Positions 1-5,656 of a DNA stretch of 5,656 nucleotides are shown here, one piece after another. Every line of letters starts with the position of its first letter. Position 1 is the stretch's first letter. Source of the stretch: JAAYYM01 sp964631375 (lineage in GTDB: Bacteria; Bacillota; Clostridia; Lachnospirales; Lachnospiraceae); assembly GCA_964631375.1 (NCBI GenBank), contig CAZVYQ010000085.1, positions 1 through 5,656 of the forward strand, read 5' to 3'. The position numbers and the translations under genes are program-made. The notes beneath the pieces are model-generated. The model saw only the letters and a list, made by a program, of their open reading frames with translations, was not told where the DNA came from and did no database searches.

Positions 1-1817
1 GCTATTTCATTAAAACACAAAAAAAGGAAATTGCAATCTATTCACTGCTTGGCATGAAAAAGCTGCAGATTGCTCTCATGATGTTTTTAGAAACACTGTT
101 CATCGGGATCTGTGCCATTATCTGTGGAGTGTTATGCGGATATTTCCTATCTGGCTTCTTCGCACGATTACTGTTGAGATTCATGGCGGTTGGTACTTCA
201 GTCACGATGCTGATCGAATGGAAATCCATCGTTGTGACTTTGATTGCTTTTTTCACTCTGTTTCTAATCAGCGGGCTGCGTGCTTATGGAACCATCTATC
301 ACTTTCATCTGATTGACCTGCTGCATGCGACAAAGCAAACAGAAGGTATTCCCGGTCATTCCAAAGTCGGTGCTGTTGTCTCTCTGCTACTGTTGGCCTG
401 TGGGTATATTTTGTCTCTCACCATCCGCGTGGATGTCAGTGGATTAAATCTTCTTCCAATCGTAGCTGTCGCTGCACTTTTGGTAACAGCAGGTACTTTT
501 CTTCTATTTCGCAATCTGGTTCCCGCCCTGATTGCCATGTTGAAGAAGAATCAGGCATTTTATTATCAAACCGGTAACTATATCAGCATCTCTCAGATTG
601 CGTTCCGCCTGAAGGCAAATTCCAAAATGCTGTCGGTAGTGGCACTGCTGACTGCCATCACAATCACGATCATCAGTGCATCGTTCTCCTTCTATAGTGT
701 CCTTTCGGATGATGCTACAAAATGCTACTCACCCTTTTCATTTCTTGCTAAAAACATCACCCAGGAGCAGCATGAACAGCTACTACAGACTGTAGAAAAT
801 ATCGGTGATGTTACAGTCACCTCTGAAGATATCATACGACTAATCAAGGTCTCCATTCAAAATGACAGATATTCTGTATATGATCAGCAGACAGGGGCGG
901 TCGGTATCGGTCTGGATGCAGACGGTTATCTGATGTCCGAAAGCATGTATCTCAAAATCATTGATGAAACCAATGTTAAGGAGGGCTCCTACAGTGAAAT
1001 GCGATCTGATTTTAAAGGTGGTCTTTCTGATACATCCTGTTACTTTATCGATGGAAATGTCACAAATCAGTATTGCGTCGATCTTCCGGGACAACCGGTT
1101 CATGTAACCTATAACGATGTTCAGACAGCATATACCGTGATGGGTTGTGGTCAACACAAATATCTCGGAGCACTGGATACATACAAATATCCTACAGTTG
1201 TAGTGTGTGATTCTGTCTATCAACAGTACCTCGACCATGCATCAGCAGATCAGATCGATACCTTTTACGGCTTTTTATTTAATGATAATATGATGTCCGG
1301 ACGGACTGTAGATGCGATGTGTGAGGTCATCCCGGATCGTTTTGATATCGGTGGGCTTCCCGGCAACATGAGTTATATCGGAGTATATAAAGCAAACTTC
1401 GCCCTGTTTGGCTCCTACGCATTTATCGGATTTTTCCTTGGCACATTATTTTTGCTGGCTCTTGGCAGTGTCATGTATTATAAACTCATCATGGAAGCGG
1501 TTGAGGAAGCCCCCAGATATGCACTTTTGATCAAGACAGGAATGACGAGACGAGAAGTTCTTACCTCGATTGCAAGGCAATTGGGGATGGTTTATGGATT
1601 CCCACTTTTGGTCGGACTGATTCACACCATGTTTGGACTGCTCTTTTACACCAGGGCATTGGGAGAAATGGGACAGCAGACTCCCACTCTGCAAAATGCC
1701 CTGTTATATACACTTTTGTTCATTCTGGTTTATGGTCTGTTTTATGGATTATCGGTCAATAGTTATCTGCACATTGTGGCTCCTTCTTCTGTAGCAGCAC
1801 GGCACGACTCATTTTGA
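1..1817 (+). CDS. BceB-type FtsX-fold ABC transporter permease (5' end missing)
   Basis: The reading frame is open from base 3 and enters the window in mid-gene; the ATG at 54 is internal, because the preceding codons (YFIKTQKKEIAIYSLLG) form the first FtsX coupling segment. BceB-family permeases have about 650 residues and ten membrane helices; here about 604 residues remain, with eight hydrophobic segments. Numbering from the M at base 54, they lie near 13-38, 56-78, 105-123, 133-151, 192-214, 450-475, 511-532 and 548-568, so about 50-60 residues and two helices are missing. A large extracytoplasmic domain (about 215-450) separates helices 5 and 6 of this fragment, as in BceB, where it binds peptide-antibiotic/lipid targets. 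The second coupling segment is LLIKTGMTRREVL (491-503). By family it would work with a BceA-like ATPase, and often with a sensor kinase, in resistance to bacitracin- or lantibiotic-like compounds; the actual substrate cannot be read here. The last 10-12 residues lie beyond the usual family end and are encoded inside the opposing gene. Confidence 0.88.
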   Translation, partial: YFIKTQKKEIAIYSLLGMKKLQIALMMFLETLFIGICAIICGVLCGYFLSGFFARLLLRFMAVGTSVTMLIEWKSIVVTLIAFFTLFLISGLRAYGTIYHFHLIDLLHATKQTEGIPGHSKVGAVVSLLLLACGYILSLTIRVDVSGLNLLPIVAVAALLVTAGTFLLFRNLVPALIAMLKKNQAFYYQTGNYISISQIAFRLKANSKMLSVVALLTAITITIISASFSFYSVLSDDATKCYSPFSFLAKNITQEQHEQLLQTVENIGDVTVTSEDIIRLIKVSIQNDRYSVYDQQTGAVGIGLDADGYLMSESMYLKIIDETNVKEGSYSEMRSDFKGGLSDTSCYFIDGNVTNQYCVDLPGQPVHVTYNDVQTAYTVMGCGQHKYLGALDTYKYPTVVVCDSVYQQYLDHASADQIDTFYGFLFNDNMMSGRTVDAMCEVIPDRFDIGGLPGNMSYIGVYKANFALFGSYAFIGFFLGTLFLLALGSVMYYKLIMEAVEEAPRYALLIKTGMTRREVLTSIARQLGMVYGFPLLVGLIHTMFGLLFYTRALGEMGQQTPTLQNALLYTLLFILVYGLFYGLSVNSYLHIVAPSSVAARHDSF

Positions 1818-2940
1818 TCTCCGGTCTTTGAATGACTTCAAATCCGTTTGCACAGGCAAATTGTATACTTTCTTCAAAACACTCCTGTTTCACATGACCT
1901 ACAGGTTCTGCAAACAGAAGCTGACCTTTGTTTTTCATAGCGGCACTGATCTCCTGAAACAGATTCATTCTGTCCGGAACCTCATGTGCTACAGCAAATA
2001 GGAGTACAAACGAGAATTGAGACTGCCACTGCTCCAGATCCAAGGATTCCTGTCGGCAGGTGTGTGGCATGATTCGTGCCTCACATCCTGCCTTTTTTGC
2101 ACGTTTCAACAAACTGCTCAGCATTTCTTTTTGCAGATCAACTGCTACTACCTTTCCTCGTTCTCCAACCATCTGTGCCATTGGAATTGTAAAGTACCCC
2201 ATACCGCTACCGATATCAGCAACCGCCATATCCTCACTGATATAATCACCAAGTATCATCTCCGGATCTTGTCTTTTTCTTCTCAAAAACAGGATGCTAC
2301 TGAGCAGTCTGGCCTTCCACCACGGAAACACTTTATAAGAGCTGTTGTTATTTTCAATCATTCCTGCCTTGACAAAATGCTTGTTTAATATGATTCTTCC
2401 AATCGCTGCACCAATCAATGCAGCTACTGCATTCAGCAAAAGGATCGGTATGAGATAATTCATGTTGAAATACTGATCATACAGTTGAACTGTCTCAACC
2501 GTCATACCTCTTTCTTCTCCACGTGACAGCAGATAACTTGTTCCAATCAGAAATCCCGGCATATAGATTCCTGCAGCCACAGCAACTGCATAGGTTGCAT
2601 ATGCTGCTGCAATACGAGAGAACTTTTTGTACTGCCCTACAATCAGTTCTGCAAGCAGACCACCAACAATACAACCTACTGTTGTAAAAATCCTGCCTCC
2701 AAATAATCCAATCAGACTCATCAATGCCCCACAGATGAAAAATGTTCCTCGCTTATGTACCTTCAGGGCGATTAACATGTAGATGGTGCCCATGACTGCA
2801 AATGCAGCTGCTGTTGAGAAAAATAATCCAATGATGGTAGTACAGGAAATAACAACTGCCAAAGCATAACATGCAATTGCCACTGTACTCAATATACCGA
2901 TCACAATCAAATCTTTTACATTTAATCTCTTACTTTTCAT
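1756..2940 (-). CDS. ECF transporter S component (Trep_Strep/MptD-like) fused to a class I SAM methyltransferase
   Basis: A 394-residue two-domain protein. Residues 1-190 are a hydrophobic domain with about six helices (near 11-31, 33-60, 65-82, 84-102, 110-135, 161-184) and a polar loop at 138-160. Size, topology and wording match the Trep_Strep (MptD-like) group of ECF substrate-binding components, whose ligand is unknown. Residues 200-386 are a cytosolic class I methyltransferase: entry motif PWW (206-208), SAM-binding motif I D242-I-G-S-G-M-G248, acidic residue D268 ending strand 2 (VVAVD), and a family motif AHEVPD (318-323) with LLFAEP (341-346) after it. The methyltransferase looks complete, including its usual N-terminal PWW stretch. 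The start has a good Shine-Dalgarno GAGG eight bases upstream. It is the third gene of the operon, 35 nt after the T component, so it supplies the substrate-binding subunit. The methylated substrate is unknown; coupling of import to methylation is inference. The last eight or so residues lie in the overlap with the permease gene and look like added tail. Free methyltransferase might also start at M194. Confidence 0.87.
   Translation of the reverse strand: MKSKRLNVKDLIVIGILSTVAIACYALAVVISCTTIIGLFFSTAAAFAVMGTIYMLIALKVHKRGTFFICGALMSLIGLFGGRIFTTVGCIVGGLLAELIVGQYKKFSRIAAAYATYAVAVAAGIYMPGFLIGTSYLLSRGEERGMTVETVQLYDQYFNMNYLIPILLLNAVAALIGAAIGRIILNKHFVKAGMIENNNSSYKVFPWWKARLLSSILFLRRKRQDPEMILGDYISEDMAVADIGSGMGYFTIPMAQMVGERGKVVAVDLQKEMLSSLLKRAKKAGCEARIMPHTCRQESLDLEQWQSQFSFVLLFAVAHEVPDRMNLFQEISAAMKNKGQLLFAEPVGHVKQECFEESIQFACANGFEVIQRPEIKMSRAVLLQKKEPQCADNY
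2367..2370 (-). promoter_or_regulatory. Possible internal ribosome binding site before M194 of the S-methyltransferase fusion
   Basis: On the - strand AAGGCAGGA directly precedes an in-frame ATG at 2361 (residue M194). The AAGG (2370-2367) stands five bases from that ATG, a workable Shine-Dalgarno distance. The ATG falls at the junction after the last membrane helix and 12 residues before the PWW motif, just where a free-standing methyltransferase would begin. The same bases also encode Lys-Ala-Gly, so the match may be chance. Confidence 0.3.
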
Positions 2941-2975
2941 TTTCTTTACCTCATTTTCCTTTCAAAATCTTATTG

Positions 2976-3629
2976 TTATTTTCTTCCTGTTCCTCTGTCA
3001 TCGTAGATCCACGCCCTCTTTGTATGATTCTCGATCCCACGAACCATTGCCGTGGCTGAAAGCTCATCGGCCAGTCTCATACTTCGCATCAGGATCGGAA
3101 CCAGCATATATTCTATCCATTGTATCGGAGTCTTGAAAAAAGCGAATATGGAGTAGTCTATTCCTCGTATCTTGAGACTGTCACGGATATAATGCATCTC
3201 CAGTTTCATCGTTGGCAGATACCTTAACATCACTGCAAATGGAATCACGATCTGCTGCGGCAGTCTGAGTCGTTCAAGTGTTTCTATCATCTCTCCGATA
3301 CTAAGTGTCCTAGTCAGTGATGTCCCCAGCATGGTCAAAAACAGCATTCTCGGCATGATCTGCATGATTGTCAGAATAAACACACCCATCGTACCAGTCA
3401 GCCATCTGCCAAAGACCGGATGCACCAGACAACACAAGACAATGATCGTACTTCGTATCAGTGCCGGTCTGATCACTCCTGATAAAAGTAAGAGGATACA
3501 GACAAGCCCGGTAAAAACAAGCAGATAGACGTTTTGCCTCAATACGACCGATAATACCGAGAAGATCGCAGCTATGAGTACTCTGATTCTCGCATCCAGT
3601 TTTAAAACTCCCTTAGTTTTGCTGTTCAT
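2976..3629 (-). CDS. ECF transporter transmembrane T component (EcfT/CbiQ family)
   Basis: This membrane protein links the ECF ATPases to the S component and transmits ATP-driven movement. Numbering from a possible GTG start at 3638 (220 residues), hydrophobic helices lie near 20-33, 36-54, 58-72, 82-106 and 128-141, with a further hydrophobic stretch at 172-184. The long cytoplasmic coupling helices carry the two T-component signatures in altered form: IRG (157-159, in DSLKIRGI) and VRG (199-201, in ATAMVRGIE) in place of Ala-Arg-Gly; both arginines and glycines are kept. These arginines sit in the ATPase grooves in known ECF structures. I chose ATG 3629 (217 residues) over the GTG at 3638, because AAGGTGG lies five bases before the ATG, whereas purine-rich sequence is only about two bases from the GTG. 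The start overlaps the end of the ATPase gene by 17 nt, so the two are probably translationally coupled. Length is a little below the usual 230-270 of EcfT but in the CbiQ-like range for dedicated systems. Confidence 0.88.
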   Translation of the reverse strand: MNSKTKGVLKLDARIRVLIAAIFSVLSVVLRQNVYLLVFTGLVCILLLLSGVIRPALIRSTIIVLCCLVHPVFGRWLTGTMGVFILTIMQIMPRMLFLTMLGTSLTRTLSIGEMIETLERLRLPQQIVIPFAVMLRYLPTMKLEMHYIRDSLKIRGIDYSIFAFFKTPIQWIEYMLVPILMRSMRLADELSATAMVRGIENHTKRAWIYDDRGTGRK

Positions 3630-5049
3630 AAAAACCACCTTCCCTTAATTCCACAATTCTCTGGCAGCATAGTTGTATAAACTCTGCATCATGTGAAATT
3701 ACTAAGATTGCCTTGCCGGTCAGTGCGATTTCGCGAATGACCGCTGCCAACCGTCTCATATTATCGCCGTCCAGACCACTGGAGGGTTCATCCAAAATCA
3801 ATATTTTAGCATCACTCATGATGGCTGCTGCAATCGTTACCCTCTGCTTTTGGCCTCTGGAGAGGGCCATAGGATGTTGATTTTTAAATGGCTGTAACTC
3901 AAATCTGTCTAGTACCTGTTCCATCTGCTCTCTCCTTCCGACTTTCCCACCTTTCTCCATCAGCAATTCCTTTTCCACACTATCGGCAAACAGCTGGTAA
4001 TCCGAATCCTGCAATACGTAATAGATCTCTCTTAACCTTTGCTTTTGATTCATGGTCTGTTCATTGATTCTGACAGATCCACTCTGTTCCTTTAACAGCC
4101 CTGTTAAAACCTTTGCAAAGGTTGTCTTCCCGGCACCATTATCTCCTACAACAGCTACAACCTCTCCACCCATAACCTCCAGATTAACTTCCTCCAGGAT
4201 GGTTTTTGCATCATGATCATATCCAAACCTAAGATGTTCCAGTTCCAACAGTGCATGCTGCTTCATAGGCTCCTCAGCTTCTCGTGATTTTCTACATCTA
4301 CTTGCAACCTCGGGGCAAAAAGACCTAAGTCCCATTGTGATTAATTGATCATTTGTGATCTTTGGTATTTCCTCTCTTTTGTAGATATGCTGCAGTCTTC
4401 CCTTCTCCATCACCACCAGACGATCCGGCAGATCCTGCAGATAATATAATCTGTGTTCAAACACCAGAATCGTGTGCCCCATTTTCTTTAGTTTTTTCAA
4501 CATTTCCCGAAACTCCATGACCGACTGCGGATCGAGATTGGCAGATGGTTCATCAAACATAAAGATCTGTGGACTCATACAATAACAGGAAGCAATGGCT
4601 ACCTTTTGCTTTTCTCCGCTTGACAGCGTTAACAGGCTACGGTCTCTCAACTGTTCGATGCCAAACTCCTGTATCGTACGATCGATCCGAGTCAGAATCT
4701 CCTCTCGAGACATCCCTGCATTACGACAGCCAAAGGCCAGTTCATCAAATACTGTTGTTGTGAAAAACTGAGATCTGGGATCTTGAAATACTGAGCCTGT
4801 AATCATGCCGATCTGCCCAATCTTCATCTCCTTTGTATTAATACCCTCCAGATATACATCTCCCTGTAGCCTGCCTTTCTCAAAATGTGGGATCAGACCA
4901 TTCATACACCTGGCCAGAGTTGTCTTTCCACAACCGCTCCTACCGGCAATTACAATGAACTCTCCCTTCTGTATATGGAGTGTAACCTCATCGAGATTGG
5001 TTTCTGCATCCTCCTTATATTGATAAGAGACGTGTTCGATTTGAATCAT
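3613..5049 (-). CDS. ECF transporter double ATPase (two ABC domains in one chain)
   Basis: A 478-residue cytoplasmic protein that powers the ECF importer; it corresponds to EcfA1 and EcfA2 fused. ABC domain 1 (about 1-230): aromatic Y10/Y11, Walker A GRSGCGKTT (36-44), Q-loop Q89, signature LSSGE (142-146), Walker B FMFDE with catalytic E167, D-loop 169-173, switch H199. A linker of about 40 residues (about 228-266) follows. ABC domain 2 (about 267-478): Y277, Walker A GDNGAGKTT (302-310), Q-loop Q347, signature LSRGQ (396-400), Walker B LILDE with E421, D-loop 423-427, switch H453. All catalytic residues are present in both halves, so both ATP sites should be active. The start ATG has a perfect AGGAGG at 5058-5063, eight bases upstream. 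It is the first gene of the operon, ahead of the T component and the S-methyltransferase. Linked single-chain ATPases are typical of dedicated ECF systems encoded with their own S component, as opposed to the shared ecfA1-ecfA2-ecfT module. Confidence 0.92.
   Translation of the reverse strand: MIQIEHVSYQYKEDAETNLDEVTLHIQKGEFIVIAGRSGCGKTTLARCMNGLIPHFEKGRLQGDVYLEGINTKEMKIGQIGMITGSVFQDPRSQFFTTTVFDELAFGCRNAGMSREEILTRIDRTIQEFGIEQLRDRSLLTLSSGEKQKVAIASCYCMSPQIFMFDEPSANLDPQSVMEFREMLKKLKKMGHTILVFEHRLYYLQDLPDRLVVMEKGRLQHIYKREEIPKITNDQLITMGLRSFCPEVASRCRKSREAEEPMKQHALLELEHLRFGYDHDAKTILEEVNLEVMGGEVVAVVGDNGAGKTTFAKVLTGLLKEQSGSVRINEQTMNQKQRLREIYYVLQDSDYQLFADSVEKELLMEKGGKVGRREQMEQVLDRFELQPFKNQHPMALSRGQKQRVTIAAAIMSDAKILILDEPSSGLDGDNMRRLAAVIREIALTGKAILVISHDAEFIQLCCQRIVELREGGFYEQQN
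3635..3641 (-). promoter_or_regulatory. Ribosome binding site deciding the T-component start
   Basis: On the - strand AAGGTGG is followed by TTTTT and then ATG (3629). It lies wholly inside the last codons of the ATPase gene, which supports coupled translation and argues for ATG 3629 over the upstream in-frame GTG at 3638, which overlaps this site. Confidence 0.6.
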
Positions 5050-5100
5050 TTTAATATCCTCCTCATAATTCGTTCAACATCATGTATCGTAACATCCATA

Positions 5101-5119
5101 TCTTTGAATTTTCTTTGAA
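5101..5119 (+). repeat. Tandem TCTTTGAA direct repeat, 11-bp period
   Basis: Two exact copies of TCTTTGAA lie at 5101-5108 and 5112-5119, separated by three bases. The 11-bp start-to-start spacing is one helical turn, the arrangement in which OmpR/PhoB-family regulators bind as dimers. The second copy overlaps the -35 box of the response-regulator promoter. An autoregulatory operator is an inference; the repeat is short and in AT-rich DNA. Confidence 0.4.
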
Positions 5120-5142
5120 AACAAATATAGTTGTGATAAAAT
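5115..5142 (+). promoter_or_regulatory. Promoter of the response-regulator gene
   Basis: A -35 box TTGAAA (5115-5120) and an extended -10 box TGATAAAAT (TG at 5134-5135, hexamer TAAAAT at 5137-5142) are separated by 16 bases, a good sigma-A-type match. Transcription would start near 5149, giving a leader of about 30 nt. A second weaker pair, TTGAAT (5104-5109) and TATAGT (5126-5131), also with a 16-bp spacer, lies 11 bp upstream. Confidence 0.6.
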
Positions 5143-5178
5143 GAAACAAAATACGAATGAAAGATCTGAGGGATGCTG

Positions 5179-5656
5179 ATGAGAATCTTACTGGTAGAGG
5201 ACGAAGTGGCTCTGGCAGATGCCCTTCAATTCAAACTACAGCAGAACAAATATCAGGTAGACGTCGTCTATGACGGGCTCTCTGGCGAAGATTATGCACT
5301 GAGTGGGATTTATGATGTGTTGGTTCTGGATCGTATGCTTCCGGGCAAAGAGGGGCTGGATATACTCCGAAGCGTCAGAAAGGCTGGTATCAGTACTCCT
5401 GCCATGTTTTTAACTGCACGAGATACCGTAAATGACCGTGTGGACGGCCTGGATGCAGGGGCTGACGATTATCTGATCAAGCCCTTTTCCAATAAAGAGT
5501 TTCTGGCTCGTGTCAATGCTCTGGCTCGCAGGAGCAGTAAATTCATTCAAAATGACTTGCTGACAATCGGGCGTGCAAGCCTAAATGTCCAAAAGCTGGA
5601 GTTGTCCTTTGATGAGAAGACAATCGTTTTGACCAATACAGAGGGCGCTTTGTTAG
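5179..5656 (+). CDS. OmpR/PhoB-family two-component response regulator (3' end beyond window)
   Basis: The frame stays open to the window edge, giving 159 of the usual 220-230 residues. Residues 1-118 are a complete receiver domain: acidic pair E7/D8, phosphorylation site D51 (VLDRMLPG), switch T79, and K101 in the KPF motif, with GADDYLIKPF at 94-103. The linker and the first strands of a winged-helix DNA-binding domain follow from about 126, ending at LTNTEGALL; the recognition helix is outside the window. The receiver wording resembles the ArlR/CusR/QseB-like branch more than BceR regulators, so it need not control the permease at the left end. I chose ATG 5179 because GAGGGA (5168-5173) stands five bases before it; the in-frame ATG at 5173 overlaps that site and would add two residues. 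It is transcribed away from the ECF operon, and a histidine kinase gene probably follows. Its targets are unknown. Confidence 0.9.
   Translation, partial: MRILLVEDEVALADALQFKLQQNKYQVDVVYDGLSGEDYALSGIYDVLVLDRMLPGKEGLDILRSVRKAGISTPAMFLTARDTVNDRVDGLDAGADDYLIKPFSNKEFLARVNALARRSSKFIQNDLLTIGRASLNVQKLELSFDEKTIVLTNTEGALL

Larger units (their letters stand above)
5050..5178. other. Divergent intergenic region between the ECF operon and the response regulator
   Basis: This 129-bp AT-rich stretch must hold the promoters of both the leftward ECF operon and the rightward response regulator. The rightward promoter is clear (listed separately). The leftward one is not: on the - strand TATATT (5129-5124) is a fair -10 box but TTGTTT (5149-5144) is only 14 bases upstream, so the assignment is weak. 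It would overlap the rightward promoter. Two AACATC copies (5076-5081 and 5091-5096 on +) lie in what would be the ATPase leader. No riboswitch-like fold or terminator hairpin was seen. Confidence 0.5.

Noticed and set aside
54..56. ATG at 54 as the true start of the permease
   Set aside because: The frame is open to the window edge and the codons before it encode a typical FtsX-family coupling segment, so the gene begins outside the window.
840..1238. 132-codon open frame on the - strand
   Set aside because: It lies inside the extracytoplasmic-domain coding sequence of the permease, has no recognisable family and no convincing ribosome binding site; a shadow frame.
1756..1860. Bidirectional terminator between the convergent genes
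   Set aside because: No GC-rich hairpin followed by a T run was found on either strand in or beside the overlap.
2017..2388. 123-codon open frame on the + strand
   Set aside because: Antisense to the methyltransferase domain, whose motifs are clear on the other strand; its product has unrelated, low-complexity-like composition.
3636..3638. GTG at 3638 as the start of the T component
   Set aside because: The purine run is too close to it, while the ATG at 3629 has AAGGTGG at a normal distance; three extra residues are unlikely but not excluded.
5076..5096. Two AACATC copies and the small palindrome ACATCATGT (5077-5085) in the ATPase leader
   Set aside because: Short and imperfectly arranged, with a 15-bp period that fits no known operator class; could be chance in AT-rich DNA.

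Overview
This 5.66 kb window looks like chromosome from a low-to-moderate-GC anaerobic Firmicute, most likely a gut clostridium of the Lachnospiraceae type. That is inferred from strong purine-rich Shine-Dalgarno sites, the protein families present and the wording of their conserved motifs; no rRNA or other marker gene is here to confirm it. The window is almost fully coding. It holds five genes, and the two at its edges are cut.

Left part (1-1817, + strand): the 3' nine-tenths or so of a BceB-type FtsX-fold ABC permease, the kind used with a partner ATPase to sense and resist peptide antibiotics. Its N-terminus and any ATPase gene lie outside the window.

Middle part (1756-5049, - strand): a compact three-gene operon for a dedicated (group I-like) energy-coupling-factor (ECF) transporter. 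Transcribed from right to left it encodes a double ATPase (two ABC domains in one chain), then the transmembrane T component overlapping it by 17 nt, then 35 nt later a protein joining a six-helix ECF substrate-binding (S) component of the Trep_Strep/MptD-like family to a complete class I SAM-dependent methyltransferase. Together they supply every part of an ECF importer. Substrate is unknown. The S-methyltransferase fusion is the most unusual thing in the window: it suggests that the imported small molecule, or something made from it, is methylated at the membrane. A possible internal start at the domain junction could also give free methyltransferase.

The operon's 3' end runs 62 bp into the 3' end of the permease gene, tail to tail. 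In both genes the recognisable family homology appears to stop at nearly the same point (about 1778-1785), and each then reads on into its neighbour, which looks like an old junction between two gene blocks.

Right part (5050-5656): a 129-bp divergent intergenic region with a convincing promoter and an 11-bp-period direct repeat, followed by the first 159 codons of an OmpR/PhoB-family response regulator on the + strand, cut by the window edge. Its sensor kinase presumably follows. No RNA genes, CRISPR arrays, insertion sequences or clear intrinsic terminators were seen.
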